DNA of 11,794 nt from Spiro-02 sp964465155. Its GTDB lineage: Bacteria; Spirochaetota; Spirochaetia; Sphaerochaetales; Sphaerochaetaceae. How positions within the stretch are numbered: the first letter of the stretch is position 1; each line of letters begins with the position of its first letter. Position numbers and translations under genes: made by a program. The notes beneath the pieces were generated by a model, which was not told the origin of the DNA, ran no database searches, and saw nothing but the letters and a program-made list of their open reading frames with translations. The DNA lies in NCBI GenBank assembly GCA_964465155.1, contig CAYXIH010000060.1, positions 1 to 11,794 on the forward strand. The letters are read 5' to 3'. Positions 1 through 6,771 of the stretch are shown here, piece after piece.

Positions 1-3
1 TAA

Positions 4-31
4 AGCAAGCTGCCAAAGATGGCAGCTTGCT
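4..31 (-). terminator. Intrinsic terminator-like hairpin after mglC
   Basis: A perfect 12-bp inverted repeat (4-15 with 20-31) encloses a 4-base loop. It lies 42 bases past the mglC stop in the direction of mgl transcription. On the minus strand the stem is followed by TTT and then A, where the window ends, so the full U-tract cannot be judged. Its position and stem strength fit the end of the mglBAC transcript. It could also serve a convergent gene to the left. Confidence 0.75.
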
Positions 32-73
32 GTGTATGATACTAGATATGTCAGGATTACCTGTTTGTTCGGC

Positions 74-1786
74 TCACTTCTTCTTCAGGTATTTGACGGA
101 GTCAAGTGCGACTGCGGCAATGATGATGAAGCCCTTGAACACGAACTGGAGGTTGGTGTCGATACCCAGGAAGGTCAGGCAGTAGGTCAGTCCTGTGAAT
201 ATGATAACACCCATGACCGCTCCACCGACTTTACCGATACCACCGTTGAACGAGATGCCACCGACGACACACGCCGCGATTGCATCCAATTCGTAGCCCT
301 GGCCGGTACCTGCGCTGGCATTTGCCTTGAACGCCTCCAGGAATGCACCACAGCCGTAGAAGACTGCAGCCATGATGAACACGCCCATGGTCACGCGGAA
401 TACGCTGATGCCGCTGACTGATGCTGCTTCACTGTTTCCACCGACTGCATACATGTTCTTGCCGAACGTTGTCTTGTTCCAGATGAACCAGGCAACTACG
501 ATTGCGATTACAGCAGGTATGATCAGTTTGGGGAACGTAATGAGCTCGCCATTGACGAATCCCAAGATCCAGCGTCCACCAATCATGTCCTTGATGCTTC
601 CGTCGATCGAGCCAACGGGAGTACCGCTGGTGCCGAAGAACAACAAGCCGTAGATGATCATCTGCGTTGCAAGGGTCGATATGAAGGGGTGGATCTTCAA
701 CCGTGCGGTGAATACGCCAGCAAAGCTACTGAACGCCACACAGAGCACAATCGACAAGATCAAAGCCATGAGGACTCGCACCAGCATCGGCAGCCCTGCG
801 AAGTTCCAAGGTCCCATGCCAAATACGGTCACGATGTTCATTCCCGGGTGGAGGATCAAGCCGGTGGTGACAGCACCCAACGCGACCATTCGGCCGACGC
901 TCAGGTCAGTACCAGCAAGCAGGATCAGGCCGGCAACACCCAAGGCAAAGAACATTCTCGTCGAGGACTGCTCCAAGATTGTCAGGATGTTCGGGATCGA
1001 CAGCAAGTTGCCGTTGCCCTGGATAGGTGCAAGGATGATACACACTGCAAAGAAGATCAGAATTGCGATATACAAACCATTGTTCAGGAGGAACTGTGAC
1101 ATCCTGAAGTTCGCGGCATAGTTCTTGAACTTCATTGCCGTGTCCTCGGAGAACTTGGTCTTGCCGTTTCTCAGGCTCCGGTTGGTCTGTACATGGTCGA
1201 TGAAGGCTTGGCCCTTGGAGGCCTTGCTGTGGCTCACGGCTGCAGTGTAGCGGCTATGTGCATCAAACAGTGCCGACTTGGTCTCGTACTTGGCAGTATC
1301 GATTTCTTCCCGGCGCTCCTTCTTGTCATCGGGACCAGTCTTGCCATCAAAGCTATTGGAGATCTTCTGCAAGCGCAGGGCTCCCTCTTCCTTGATCTTT
1401 GCAACCTCATCCTGATACTCGGCCTTCGCAGCTGCAATAGCCTGGTTTTCGATGTTGTTGGTCTCTTCGATATATGCCTTGGCAGCCACATTGGCATAGT
1501 CGACGGCTTCTTTGGTCAAAGCATCGATTTCTGCCTTATGATTCTTGGCATCGAGCGTAGCAGCAACAATCTTCTGCTGCATCTTGGCAATGCGCTGCTT
1601 CTTCGTCTCGGAATCGACCATCTTGCTCTTGCGCAGGGTCACGATCTCCTGACGAAGTTCCGTGATGCGGTTGACGCCGGTGCTTCGCAGGGCATTGAGC
1701 TTCGAATTGTACTCGTTGATCCTGCGGTCCTCATTCAATGACTGGATCTCTTTGATCTCATCACGTTTCGTTTCTCTATTTGCCAT
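74..1786 (-). CDS. mglC: MglC galactose/methyl-galactoside ABC transporter permease with long N-terminal coiled-coil extension
   Basis: Inner-membrane permease subunit of the galactose/glucose ABC importer, 570 residues; E. coli MglC has about 336. Residues from about 235 to 570 are hydrophobic and match the family. They include GTDLSVGRM (about 292-300), the cytoplasmic loop AVGGNSEAASVSGI that should contact the ATPase, YELDAIAACVVGG, and a VALDSVKYLKKK C-terminus very like E. coli MglC. Residues 1 to about 230 are instead hydrophilic, rich in Lys, Glu, Ala and Gln, and apparently helical or coiled-coil, with no membrane segment before about 238. This part is not in the enteric protein. The start is ATG at 1786, with GAGGTGA a few bases upstream and only 14 bp after the mglA stop. 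The extension shares the frame and codon style of the permease, so I see no sign of a fused separate gene. It is expected to be cytoplasmic; its role is unknown. Confidence 0.93.
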   Translation of the reverse strand: MANRETKRDEIKEIQSLNEDRRINEYNSKLNALRSTGVNRITELRQEIVTLRKSKMVDSETKKQRIAKMQQKIVAATLDAKNHKAEIDALTKEAVDYANVAAKAYIEETNNIENQAIAAAKAEYQDEVAKIKEEGALRLQKISNSFDGKTGPDDKKERREEIDTAKYETKSALFDAHSRYTAAVSHSKASKGQAFIDHVQTNRSLRNGKTKFSEDTAMKFKNYAANFRMSQFLLNNGLYIAILIFFAVCIILAPIQGNGNLLSIPNILTILEQSSTRMFFALGVAGLILLAGTDLSVGRMVALGAVTTGLILHPGMNIVTVFGMGPWNFAGLPMLVRVLMALILSIVLCVAFSSFAGVFTARLKIHPFISTLATQMIIYGLLFFGTSGTPVGSIDGSIKDMIGGRWILGFVNGELITFPKLIIPAVIAIVVAWFIWNKTTFGKNMYAVGGNSEAASVSGISVFRVTMGVFIMAAVFYGCGAFLEAFKANASAGTGQGYELDAIAACVVGGISFNGGIGKVGGAVMGVIIFTGLTYCLTFLGIDTNLQFVFKGFIIIAAVALDSVKYLKKK

Positions 1787-1800
1787 TCCTTCTCACCTCA

Positions 1801-3294
1801 TCACAGATATTTGGCGGATAGCCGCATCAATTCTTCCTGATCGGTCTCCTTGGTGTTCACGATACCGGCAATCTTGTGGTTGGACATGACTGCAATTCGG
1901 TTCGTGATACCGAGGATCTCAGGCATCTCGGAGGAGACTACGATGATCGTCTTCCCTTCCTTGGCCATCCTGATGATCAGCTGGTAAATCTCATATTTTG
2001 CTCCGACGTCGATACCACGGGTGGGCTCGTCCATCAAAAACACATCTGGGTGACGCTCAAGCCACTTGCCGATGATGACCTTCTGCTGGTTGCCACCAGA
2101 AAGGGATGAGATCAATTCCTCAGCGGAGACACACTTGGTCTTCATCTGCTTGATCTCATGGTTCGCGGCATCGAGCATCTTCTTGTTGGACAGGACACTC
2201 AGTGTCTTGTAGGCCTCCAAGTTGGTGATCGTGGTGTTGAACTCGATCGTCGCCTTTCCGAACATACCGTTGAGCTTGCGTTCCTCGGTAACCAGCGCAA
2301 AGTTGTAGTCCATTGCCTGCTTGCTGTTTCGGAAGTGGAGCTTCTTGTCGTTGATGATGATCTCACCTGACGAAATGGTCCTGATCCCGAACATGGACTC
2401 AAGCAATTCGCTGCGGCCAGCACCCACCAGACCATACAAACCGAAGATCTCACCCTTCTTCACAGTGAATGAAATCTTGTCGAGCATCGGTTCGAACTTG
2501 GTCGAAAGGTCACGGACCTCCAAGTAGTCCTCACCGGGAGTATTGTCAACGTCGGGATACCGCTTGTCCAGGGAACGTCCGACCATGGCCGAGATAATCT
2601 GGGCCATCTTGGTTTCCTTGACGCTCTGCATGAAGATCATCTTTCCGTCACGCAGGACTGCGACATCGTCACAGATCTCAAAGACCTCGTCCATCTTATG
2701 CGAGATGTAGACGAACGAGACCCCTTTCTTGCGGAGGTCGTCAACGATCTTGAACAACTTCTTGACCTCACGTTCGGTCAGGGAGGAAGTTGGTTCATCA
2801 AGAACAATTATCTTCGCGTCATAGGAGACAGCCTTGGCAATCTCCACCATCTGACGCTGTGAGACGGACATGGTCCTCATGACCGTCGTAGGGTTCACGT
2901 TCATATGCAGGGAAGCGAACAACTTGTTCGTCTCCTTGAGCATCCGTGCCTCGTCGATGACACCAAATCGCTTGGGATAACGCCCAAGGAACATGTTGTC
3001 GACAACCGTGCGGTCAAGGCACTGGTTGAGTTCCTGGTGCACCATGGCGACACCATTCTCCAGTGCTTCCTTCGGATCTCGGAAATCGATCGGCTTACCG
3101 GAAAGGAACATCTGTCCCTCGTCCTTTGAGTAGATACCGAACAAGCACTTCATCATCGTGGACTTGCCTGCACCGTTCTCACCCATCAGCCCAAGGACGG
3201 AGCCCTTGTTCACGGACAGGTTGATGCCGTCAAGCACCTTGTTCTTACCGAATGATTTCGACAGGTTCTTTATCTCAAGTACTGTTTCGTCCAT
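1801..3294 (-). CDS. mglA: MglA galactose/methyl-galactoside ABC transporter ATP-binding protein
   Basis: Cytoplasmic ATPase of the Mgl importer, 497 residues, made of two fused ABC domains as usual for the carbohydrate CUT2 family. Domain 1 has Walker A GENGAGKST (38-46), Q-loop Gln87, the CUT2-type signature SVSQRQM (143-149), Walker B IIVLDEPTS (Asp166, Glu167) and His199. Domain 2 has a degenerate Walker A, GLVGAGRSE (288-296), with Arg in place of the catalytic Lys, then LSGGNQQK (398-405) and LMDEPTRGIDVG (Asp422, Glu423). An inactive second P-loop is normal in this family, so only the first site should hydrolyse ATP efficiently. The start is ATG at 3294, preceded by AAAGGTG. The gene sits between mglB and mglC. 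RbsA-type relatives share these motifs; the flanking MglB and MglC decide the name. Confidence 0.95.
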   Translation of the reverse strand: MDETVLEIKNLSKSFGKNKVLDGINLSVNKGSVLGLMGENGAGKSTMMKCLFGIYSKDEGQMFLSGKPIDFRDPKEALENGVAMVHQELNQCLDRTVVDNMFLGRYPKRFGVIDEARMLKETNKLFASLHMNVNPTTVMRTMSVSQRQMVEIAKAVSYDAKIIVLDEPTSSLTEREVKKLFKIVDDLRKKGVSFVYISHKMDEVFEICDDVAVLRDGKMIFMQSVKETKMAQIISAMVGRSLDKRYPDVDNTPGEDYLEVRDLSTKFEPMLDKISFTVKKGEIFGLYGLVGAGRSELLESMFGIRTISSGEIIINDKKLHFRNSKQAMDYNFALVTEERKLNGMFGKATIEFNTTITNLEAYKTLSVLSNKKMLDAANHEIKQMKTKCVSAEELISSLSGGNQQKVIIGKWLERHPDVFLMDEPTRGIDVGAKYEIYQLIIRMAKEGKTIIVVSSEMPEILGITNRIAVMSNHKIAGIVNTKETDQEELMRLSAKYL

Positions 3295-3353
3295 ATTGCA
3301 CCTTTACTGGGAAGTCAGAAACTCAGTGAGTACATCTGACCAAGATGAGAGAA

Positions 3354-3385
3354 AAGCATGCGGAAACAAGTGTTTCCGCATGCTT
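3354..3385 (-). terminator. Intercistronic hairpin between mglB and mglA
   Basis: A perfect 14-bp inverted repeat (3354-3367 with 3372-3385) around a 4-base loop begins 20 bases past the mglB stop, within the 111-bp mglB-mglA gap. On the minus strand the stem ends in CTT and continues TT then CTC, a short U-rich run. It can act as a partial (leaky) terminator or as a 3' stabiliser of the mglB message. Either would give excess binding protein over transporter core, as is common in binding-protein operons. Confidence 0.8.
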
Positions 3386-3405
3386 GAAAGCTTTGTAGAG
3401 CAGGA

Positions 3406-4620
3406 TCAGTACTTGAGCTTGTCAAGATAGTCGCGGCCGGAGTTGGTCTTGACCATGTTGATTGCATAGGCGTCGAAGTTGTTGAGGTTGGTGAACTTGT
3501 CCAAAGTTGAGGATTCGTTCTGTCCGTCACCCTGAACAACAGTCAGGTCGATGCCGAGCAGAGGAGCATAGTAGTACAGAGCCGGGAGATAGGAAGAAGA
3601 CAGGAAGTTGTCGCCAGCGTTGTAGATGGTCAGCAGGACTTTTGCCTTCGGAGCAGTGGACTGCTTGATGCCAGCGTCTCTGGTACCAGCGGTGTAGTTC
3701 TGCCAGTTGGACTTGTCAACGCCAGAGTTTGCAGCCATGACAGCCTTGGAGTCTGCCCAGTAAGAGAGAGGAGCAGAGATCTGGTTGCCGTACTGGTCGG
3801 GAGTGCTGATGCCCTTGGTGTAGACGTCTGCACCAGTGAGGCCGTCGAGCAGGTTGCGCAGGACCTGGAGGGTACCAGTTGCCTGAGCGTCAACGTTCTG
3901 GGATACGGTTCCGGTCAGCTTGCCAGCGCCGATTGCCTCGATGGCGTCTGCATTGGCATCATAACCAAAGATAGGTACTCCGGTAGGATAGTTGGAAGCC
4001 TGGAGGCTGCCCATTGCCATGCCGTCGTTGTTGGAGACTACCATGTCGATCTGGTTGCCGAGCTTGGTTGCCCAGTTGCCCATTGCTTCGGTAGCTGCGT
4101 TTGCGTTCCAGGTAGAACCATCGGTACCGGTCATCGGCTTGCCTTCGAGCTCAACAACCTTGAGGGTCTTGCCGCCGACGTTTGCAGAACCAACCTGCAC
4201 CTTGCCAGGATCAGTGGAGCCAGCCCAAGTTCCCAGAGCCTTGCGGATACCTTCCGTTCTGGCCTTGGAGTCGTTGTGACCGACGTCGCCGATTGCGAGG
4301 ACGTATCCGATGGTGCCGTCGCCATTGCGGTCAAGCTTGGCAGGATCAGCGGATGCGAGGAAGTCGGTGATCAGCTTGCCCTGGACAGCACCGCCGCCAG
4401 CAGCATCGAAACCGACATAATAGGTCTTCGGGTTCCAGTTCATCGACTCCATGTCGATCTTGCTGGTCACGGGGTCCGAAGGCTGTCTGTTGAAGAATAC
4501 GAGAGGCTTGTCCTTATTCAGCGTGACGGAAGCTGCTTCGGAACCGCCCTGGGCGAATACAGAACACATTGCCATTGACACGACCAGCGCGAGGCCGATC
4601 AGTTTGTGACTAAAACGCAT
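3406..4620 (-). CDS. mglB: MglB-type galactose/glucose-binding periplasmic protein, circularly permuted
   Basis: Sugar-binding protein of the Mgl importer, 404 residues with an N-terminal export signal. Cleavage is likely after Ala23 (VFA/QGG); Cys19 is a weaker lipobox candidate. After the signal the protein starts at the segment VFFNRQPSDP (41-50), which in E. coli MglB lies about 110 residues into the mature chain. Then follow an EF-hand-like Ca loop (Asp97, Asn99, Asp101), a sugar motif with His115, Asp117 and Arg121, Trp171, NND (197-199) and Asp221. The C-terminal 80 residues (about 326-404) resemble the start of mature E. coli MglB: TIYNAGDNF carries Asp337 and Phe339, and AINM carries Asn388. 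The order of segments is therefore rotated, while nearly all known sugar contacts are kept. The start ATG follows a strong AAGGAGGA site. It is the first gene of the operon. Confidence 0.93.
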   Translation of the reverse strand: MRFSHKLIGLALVVSMAMCSVFAQGGSEAASVTLNKDKPLVFFNRQPSDPVTSKIDMESMNWNPKTYYVGFDAAGGGAVQGKLITDFLASADPAKLDRNGDGTIGYVLAIGDVGHNDSKARTEGIRKALGTWAGSTDPGKVQVGSANVGGKTLKVVELEGKPMTGTDGSTWNANAATEAMGNWATKLGNQIDMVVSNNDGMAMGSLQASNYPTGVPIFGYDANADAIEAIGAGKLTGTVSQNVDAQATGTLQVLRNLLDGLTGADVYTKGISTPDQYGNQISAPLSYWADSKAVMAANSGVDKSNWQNYTAGTRDAGIKQSTAPKAKVLLTIYNAGDNFLSSSYLPALYYYAPLLGIDLTVVQGDGQNESSTLDKFTNLNNFDAYAINMVKTNSGRDYLDKLKY

Positions 4621-4626
4621 AGTAAT

Positions 4627-4634
4627 TCCTCCTT
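4627..4634 (-). promoter_or_regulatory. mglB ribosome-binding site
   Basis: AAGGAGGA on the minus strand ends six bases before the mglB ATG. It is a near-perfect Shine-Dalgarno sequence and clearly stronger than the site before mglA, which fits the need for high MglB levels. Confidence 0.85.
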
Positions 4635-4698
4635 GTGCGTTGTTTGCAAAAAATACTTTCCCTCGTGTCCCCCGGCATACGCCAGGAGCACAATCAGT

Positions 4699-4727
4699 AT
4701 TCTAGCACCGTATGTACACGAGTACAA
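4699..4727 (-). promoter_or_regulatory. Proximal mglB promoter (sigma70-like)
   Basis: On the minus strand, TTGTAC (4722-4727) and TAGAAT (4699-4704) are separated by exactly 17 bases. The -10 matches five of six consensus positions; the -35 matches only three. Initiation would fall near 4692, giving a leader of about 70 bases that ends in the strong ribosome-binding site. One operator-like repeat covers the -35 and much of the spacer, so a bound repressor would block polymerase. Confidence 0.55.
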
Positions 4728-4729
4728 GA
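4713..4729. promoter_or_regulatory. Operator-like repeat, proximal copy
   Basis: This 17-bp sequence is identical to 4745-4761. Its core is the dyad TGTAC-N4-GTACA with spacer ACGA. It lies between the -10 and the upstream edge of the -35 of the proximal mglB promoter, the usual place for a repressor site. The arms resemble GntR/AraR-type sites, but those usually have a different spacing, so I do not name the regulator. None is encoded in this window. Confidence 0.65.
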
Positions 4730-4744
4730 AAAACTTTTACTTTT

Positions 4745-4761
4745 TGTACACGAGTACAAGA
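4745..4761. promoter_or_regulatory. Operator-like repeat, distal copy
   Basis: Exact copy of 4713-4729. With its flank it forms the perfect 6-bp dyad TTGTAC-N4-GTACAA. It starts 32 bp from the proximal copy, close to three helical turns, so both sites lie on the same DNA face and could be bound cooperatively. An A/T-rich stretch separates them. Confidence 0.65.
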
Positions 4762-4859
4762 CGTCTTGGAACCATAACTTGGATACTGGCTGGACCGTAG
4801 ACCCCCCTTCTCAGTCCAACATGAACGGCAACATGGAATTAGTTGCCACAGAGCTGACT

Positions 4860-4883
4860 TGCAAAGAAACCAATTTCTTTGCA
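4860..4883 (-). repeat. Perfect 10-bp inverted repeat upstream of mglB
   Basis: TGCAAAGAAA (4860-4869) pairs perfectly with 4874-4883 around the loop CCAA. No T-run follows on either strand, so it is not an ordinary terminator. It could be a leader-RNA hairpin if the distal promoter is used, or a DNA operator. Confidence 0.6.
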
Positions 4884-4885
4884 GA

Positions 4886-4905
4886 CATCCAAAAAAGATT
4901 GGATG
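4886..4905 (-). repeat. Short 7-bp hairpin next to the 4860-4883 repeat
   Basis: CATCCAA (4886-4892) pairs with TTGGATG (4899-4905) across a 6-base loop, only two bases from the neighbouring hairpin. Its ATTGG (4898-4902) can alternatively pair with CCAAT (4870-4874) in that hairpin, so the two could form exclusive structures in RNA. Function unknown. Confidence 0.45.
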
Positions 4906-4924
4906 CAATATTTCTCCCTTCTTT

Positions 4925-4953
4925 ATTAGACCACCGATTTCAGCAAATGACAA
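4925..4953 (-). promoter_or_regulatory. Possible distal promoter toward mglB
   Basis: On the minus strand, TTGTCA (4948-4953) and TCTAAT (4925-4930) are separated by 17 bases. Each differs from consensus at one position, a better match than the proximal promoter. Transcripts would start near 4918 and carry a leader of about 300 bases with two hairpins and both operator repeats. A/T-rich DNA produces such matches by chance, hence the modest confidence. Confidence 0.45.
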
Positions 4954-4993
4954 ACAATTTTTTCAACTTCATTTTGTCCTACAAATGAACAAA

Positions 4994-5017
4994 GCAGGGT
5001 GGTCGTAGCCACCCTGC
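4994..5017 (-). terminator. gpmI terminator
   Basis: A perfect 9-bp G/C-rich inverted repeat (4994-5002 with 5009-5017) has a 6-base loop and begins 33 bases past the gpmI stop. On the minus strand it is followed by TTTGTTCATTTG, a discontinuous U-rich tail. It should end the lgt-pepP-gpmI transcript and insulate mgl. Confidence 0.8.
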
Positions 5018-5050
5018 CATGAACAAAACCAATTTGTAGTGTACTAGCGC

Positions 5051-6700
5051 TTATGCAAGCTCGATGATCGACTTGTCATAGTCGGCAGGAGGTACCAAGC
5101 CCAACAATTCCATGCATGTCGCAGGAATCGAGCTGATTCCCAGGCCTGTGTTCAGGTCCTTGGAGTACTCACCCGCGTAGGTCGGGTCATAGATGATGCA
5201 GGGAACAGGATTCAAGGAGTGTGCAGTCTTTGCCTTGGGATCACCATTGCCCTTGCGCTTGACGTCACCACTCTTCTTGTCATGCTCGAACATATCATCG
5301 GCATTGCCATGGTCGGCAGTGATCACCAGCACGCCACCAGCCTTCTCCACCGCGTCCTTGATCCTGCCAATCTGCAGGTCAAGGGCCTCCATGGAGCAAA
5401 CGACAGCTTCGTATACGCCGGTATGCCCGACCATGTCGCCGTTGGGGAAGTTCATCTTGATGAAGTCCCACTTGCCGCTGCCGATTTCTTCAATGACACG
5501 GTCTGCGATCTCGGCGCACTTCATCCAAGGGCGCTGTTCGAAAGGTACGATGTCGGAGGGAATCTCCACATACTCCTCGAGCTCTTCGCTGAACTTGCCG
5601 CTCTTGTTGCCATTGAAGAAGTAGGTCACATGGCCAAACTTCTGGGTCTCGCTGATGGAGAACTGGTGCAGGCCATTGGCACAGAGATATTCTGCCATGG
5701 TGCGGTCGATGGCAGGTGGGCTGACCAGGTACTGTGCAGGCACATGCAGGTCGCCATCATATTCCATCATGCCGGCATACTCCACGGCAGGGACACGCTT
5801 GCGGTCGAATTCAGCAAGGTCCTTTGCCTCGAATGCCTTTGTGATCTCCAATGCACGGTCACCACGGAAGTTGAAGAGGATGACGCTGTCACCATCTTCG
5901 ATGGTTCCCACTGGCTTGCCGTCCTGTGCAATGACAAACGGGGGAAGGTCCTGGTCAATCGCACCCGTCTCCTCACGGAGGGTCACAATTGCATCATGGG
6001 CTGAGGGGAACTGGCGTCCTTCACCCAGGACGTGGGTCTCCCAACCCTTGCGTACCATATCCCAATTGGCATTGTAGCGGTCCATTGTGATCGCCATACG
6101 GCCACCACCGCTTGCGATGCGAGCATCGAAGCCGGGGCCGTTGAGGGAATCGAGGAACTGCACGAACGGGTCGAAATAATCCAGGGCGGACATCTCGCCG
6201 ACGTCACGTCCATCAAGCAGGGCATGGACACGGACATGCTTCACGCCATCAGCCTTGGCCTCGACAATCATCTTCTTGAGGTTGTCGATGTGGGAATGGA
6301 CGTTGCCATCGGACAGCAATCCAATGAAGTGGAGGGTGGAGTCGTGGTCCTTGGCGTTCTTGACGAGCTTCTTCCAAGTCTCGCCTTCGAACATTGCGCG
6401 GGTATCGATGGAGTTGGCCACCAGCTTGGCGCCCTGGGAGAAGACCCTGCCACAGCCCATTGCGTTGTGGCCGACCTCGCTGTTGCCCATGTCCTCGTCG
6501 GAGGGGAGGCCTACAGCCGTTCCATGAGCCTTGAGCTTCGTCCAGGGGGATGTAGCGTACAGCTTGTCGAGGTTCTGCGTCATTGCCGAGGCAACAGCAT
6601 CACCTTCATTGTATTTTCCAAATCCTACGCCGTCCATGATCAGCAGGACGACCGGTCCCTTGCGGGTAATCTTTCCAGATTTCTTCAATGCATCAACCAT
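5051..6700 (-). CDS. gpmI: 2,3-bisphosphoglycerate-independent phosphoglycerate mutase
   Basis: Cytoplasmic, metal (usually Mn)-dependent enzyme interconverting 3- and 2-phosphoglycerate in glycolysis; 549 residues, alkaline-phosphatase superfamily. Visible motifs are metal ligand Asp23 in MDGVGFG, the phosphorylated Ser74 in MGNSEVGH, the substrate loop LLSDGNVHSH (128-137), HALLDGRD (159-166), Asp422 and His426 in GDMVGHTG, Asp463-His464 in TADHGNADDM, and His494 in TAHSLNPVP. The Asp464-region to last His distance is 30 residues, against 17 in the Bacillus enzyme as I recall it. That extra loop and the overall length (Bacillus is about 510) put it with the long, plant-like class. The start is ATG at 6700 with AAGGAG ten bases upstream; 71 bp separate it from pepP. 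Identification is secure. Confidence 0.96.
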   Translation of the reverse strand: MVDALKKSGKITRKGPVVLLIMDGVGFGKYNEGDAVASAMTQNLDKLYATSPWTKLKAHGTAVGLPSDEDMGNSEVGHNAMGCGRVFSQGAKLVANSIDTRAMFEGETWKKLVKNAKDHDSTLHFIGLLSDGNVHSHIDNLKKMIVEAKADGVKHVRVHALLDGRDVGEMSALDYFDPFVQFLDSLNGPGFDARIASGGGRMAITMDRYNANWDMVRKGWETHVLGEGRQFPSAHDAIVTLREETGAIDQDLPPFVIAQDGKPVGTIEDGDSVILFNFRGDRALEITKAFEAKDLAEFDRKRVPAVEYAGMMEYDGDLHVPAQYLVSPPAIDRTMAEYLCANGLHQFSISETQKFGHVTYFFNGNKSGKFSEELEEYVEIPSDIVPFEQRPWMKCAEIADRVIEEIGSGKWDFIKMNFPNGDMVGHTGVYEAVVCSMEALDLQIGRIKDAVEKAGGVLVITADHGNADDMFEHDKKSGDVKRKGNGDPKAKTAHSLNPVPCIIYDPTYAGEYSKDLNTGLGISSIPATCMELLGLVPPADYDKSIIELA

Positions 6701-6716
6701 ATCGGTATATCTCCTT

Positions 6717-6732
6717 ACCGCCAGCAGGCGGT
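6717..6732 (-). promoter_or_regulatory. Hairpin abutting the gpmI ribosome-binding site
   Basis: ACCGCC (6717-6722) and GGCGGT (6727-6732) form a perfect 6-bp stem with a 4-base loop. On the minus strand the stem is followed immediately by AAGGAG, the gpmI Shine-Dalgarno sequence, with no T-run, so it is not a terminator in this direction. It may influence translation or mRNA processing between pepP and gpmI; this is inference. Confidence 0.45.
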
Positions 6733-6771
6733 CTTTTCATGAAGTTTCTCAGTCAATCTTATAGAAATGAG

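Larger units (their letters stand above)
4621..5050. other. mgl control region (430 bp without a gene)
   Basis: This gap between gpmI and mglB, both on the minus strand, contains the gpmI terminator (4994-5017), a possible distal promoter (4925-4953), two hairpins (4886-4905 and 4860-4883), two identical operator-like repeats (4745-4761 and 4713-4729), a proximal promoter (4699-4727) and the mglB ribosome-binding site. The open frames here (4635-4988 plus, 4702-4953 minus) resemble no protein I know and overlap the repeats, so I do not call them genes. Confidence 0.8.

Noticed and set aside
4713..4761. Two identical repeats as the start of a CRISPR array
   Set aside because: There are only two 17-bp units with a 15-bp spacer, placed over a promoter, and no cas genes; an operator pair explains them better.
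4635..4988. 117-codon plus-strand frame and 83-codon minus-strand frame in the mgl control region
   Set aside because: They run through the operator repeats and hairpins, lack convincing ribosome-binding sites, and their translations look random.
5219..6742. Long plus-strand frames opposite gpmI (5219-6004, 6032-6742)
   Set aside because: gpmI carries every catalytic motif on the minus strand; the opposite frames are Val/His/Asp-rich shadows without recognisable motifs.
6701..6771. Independent promoter for gpmI (TATAAG near 6755)
   Set aside because: No -35 element at suitable spacing could be found, so read-through from lgt-pepP is the simpler assumption.
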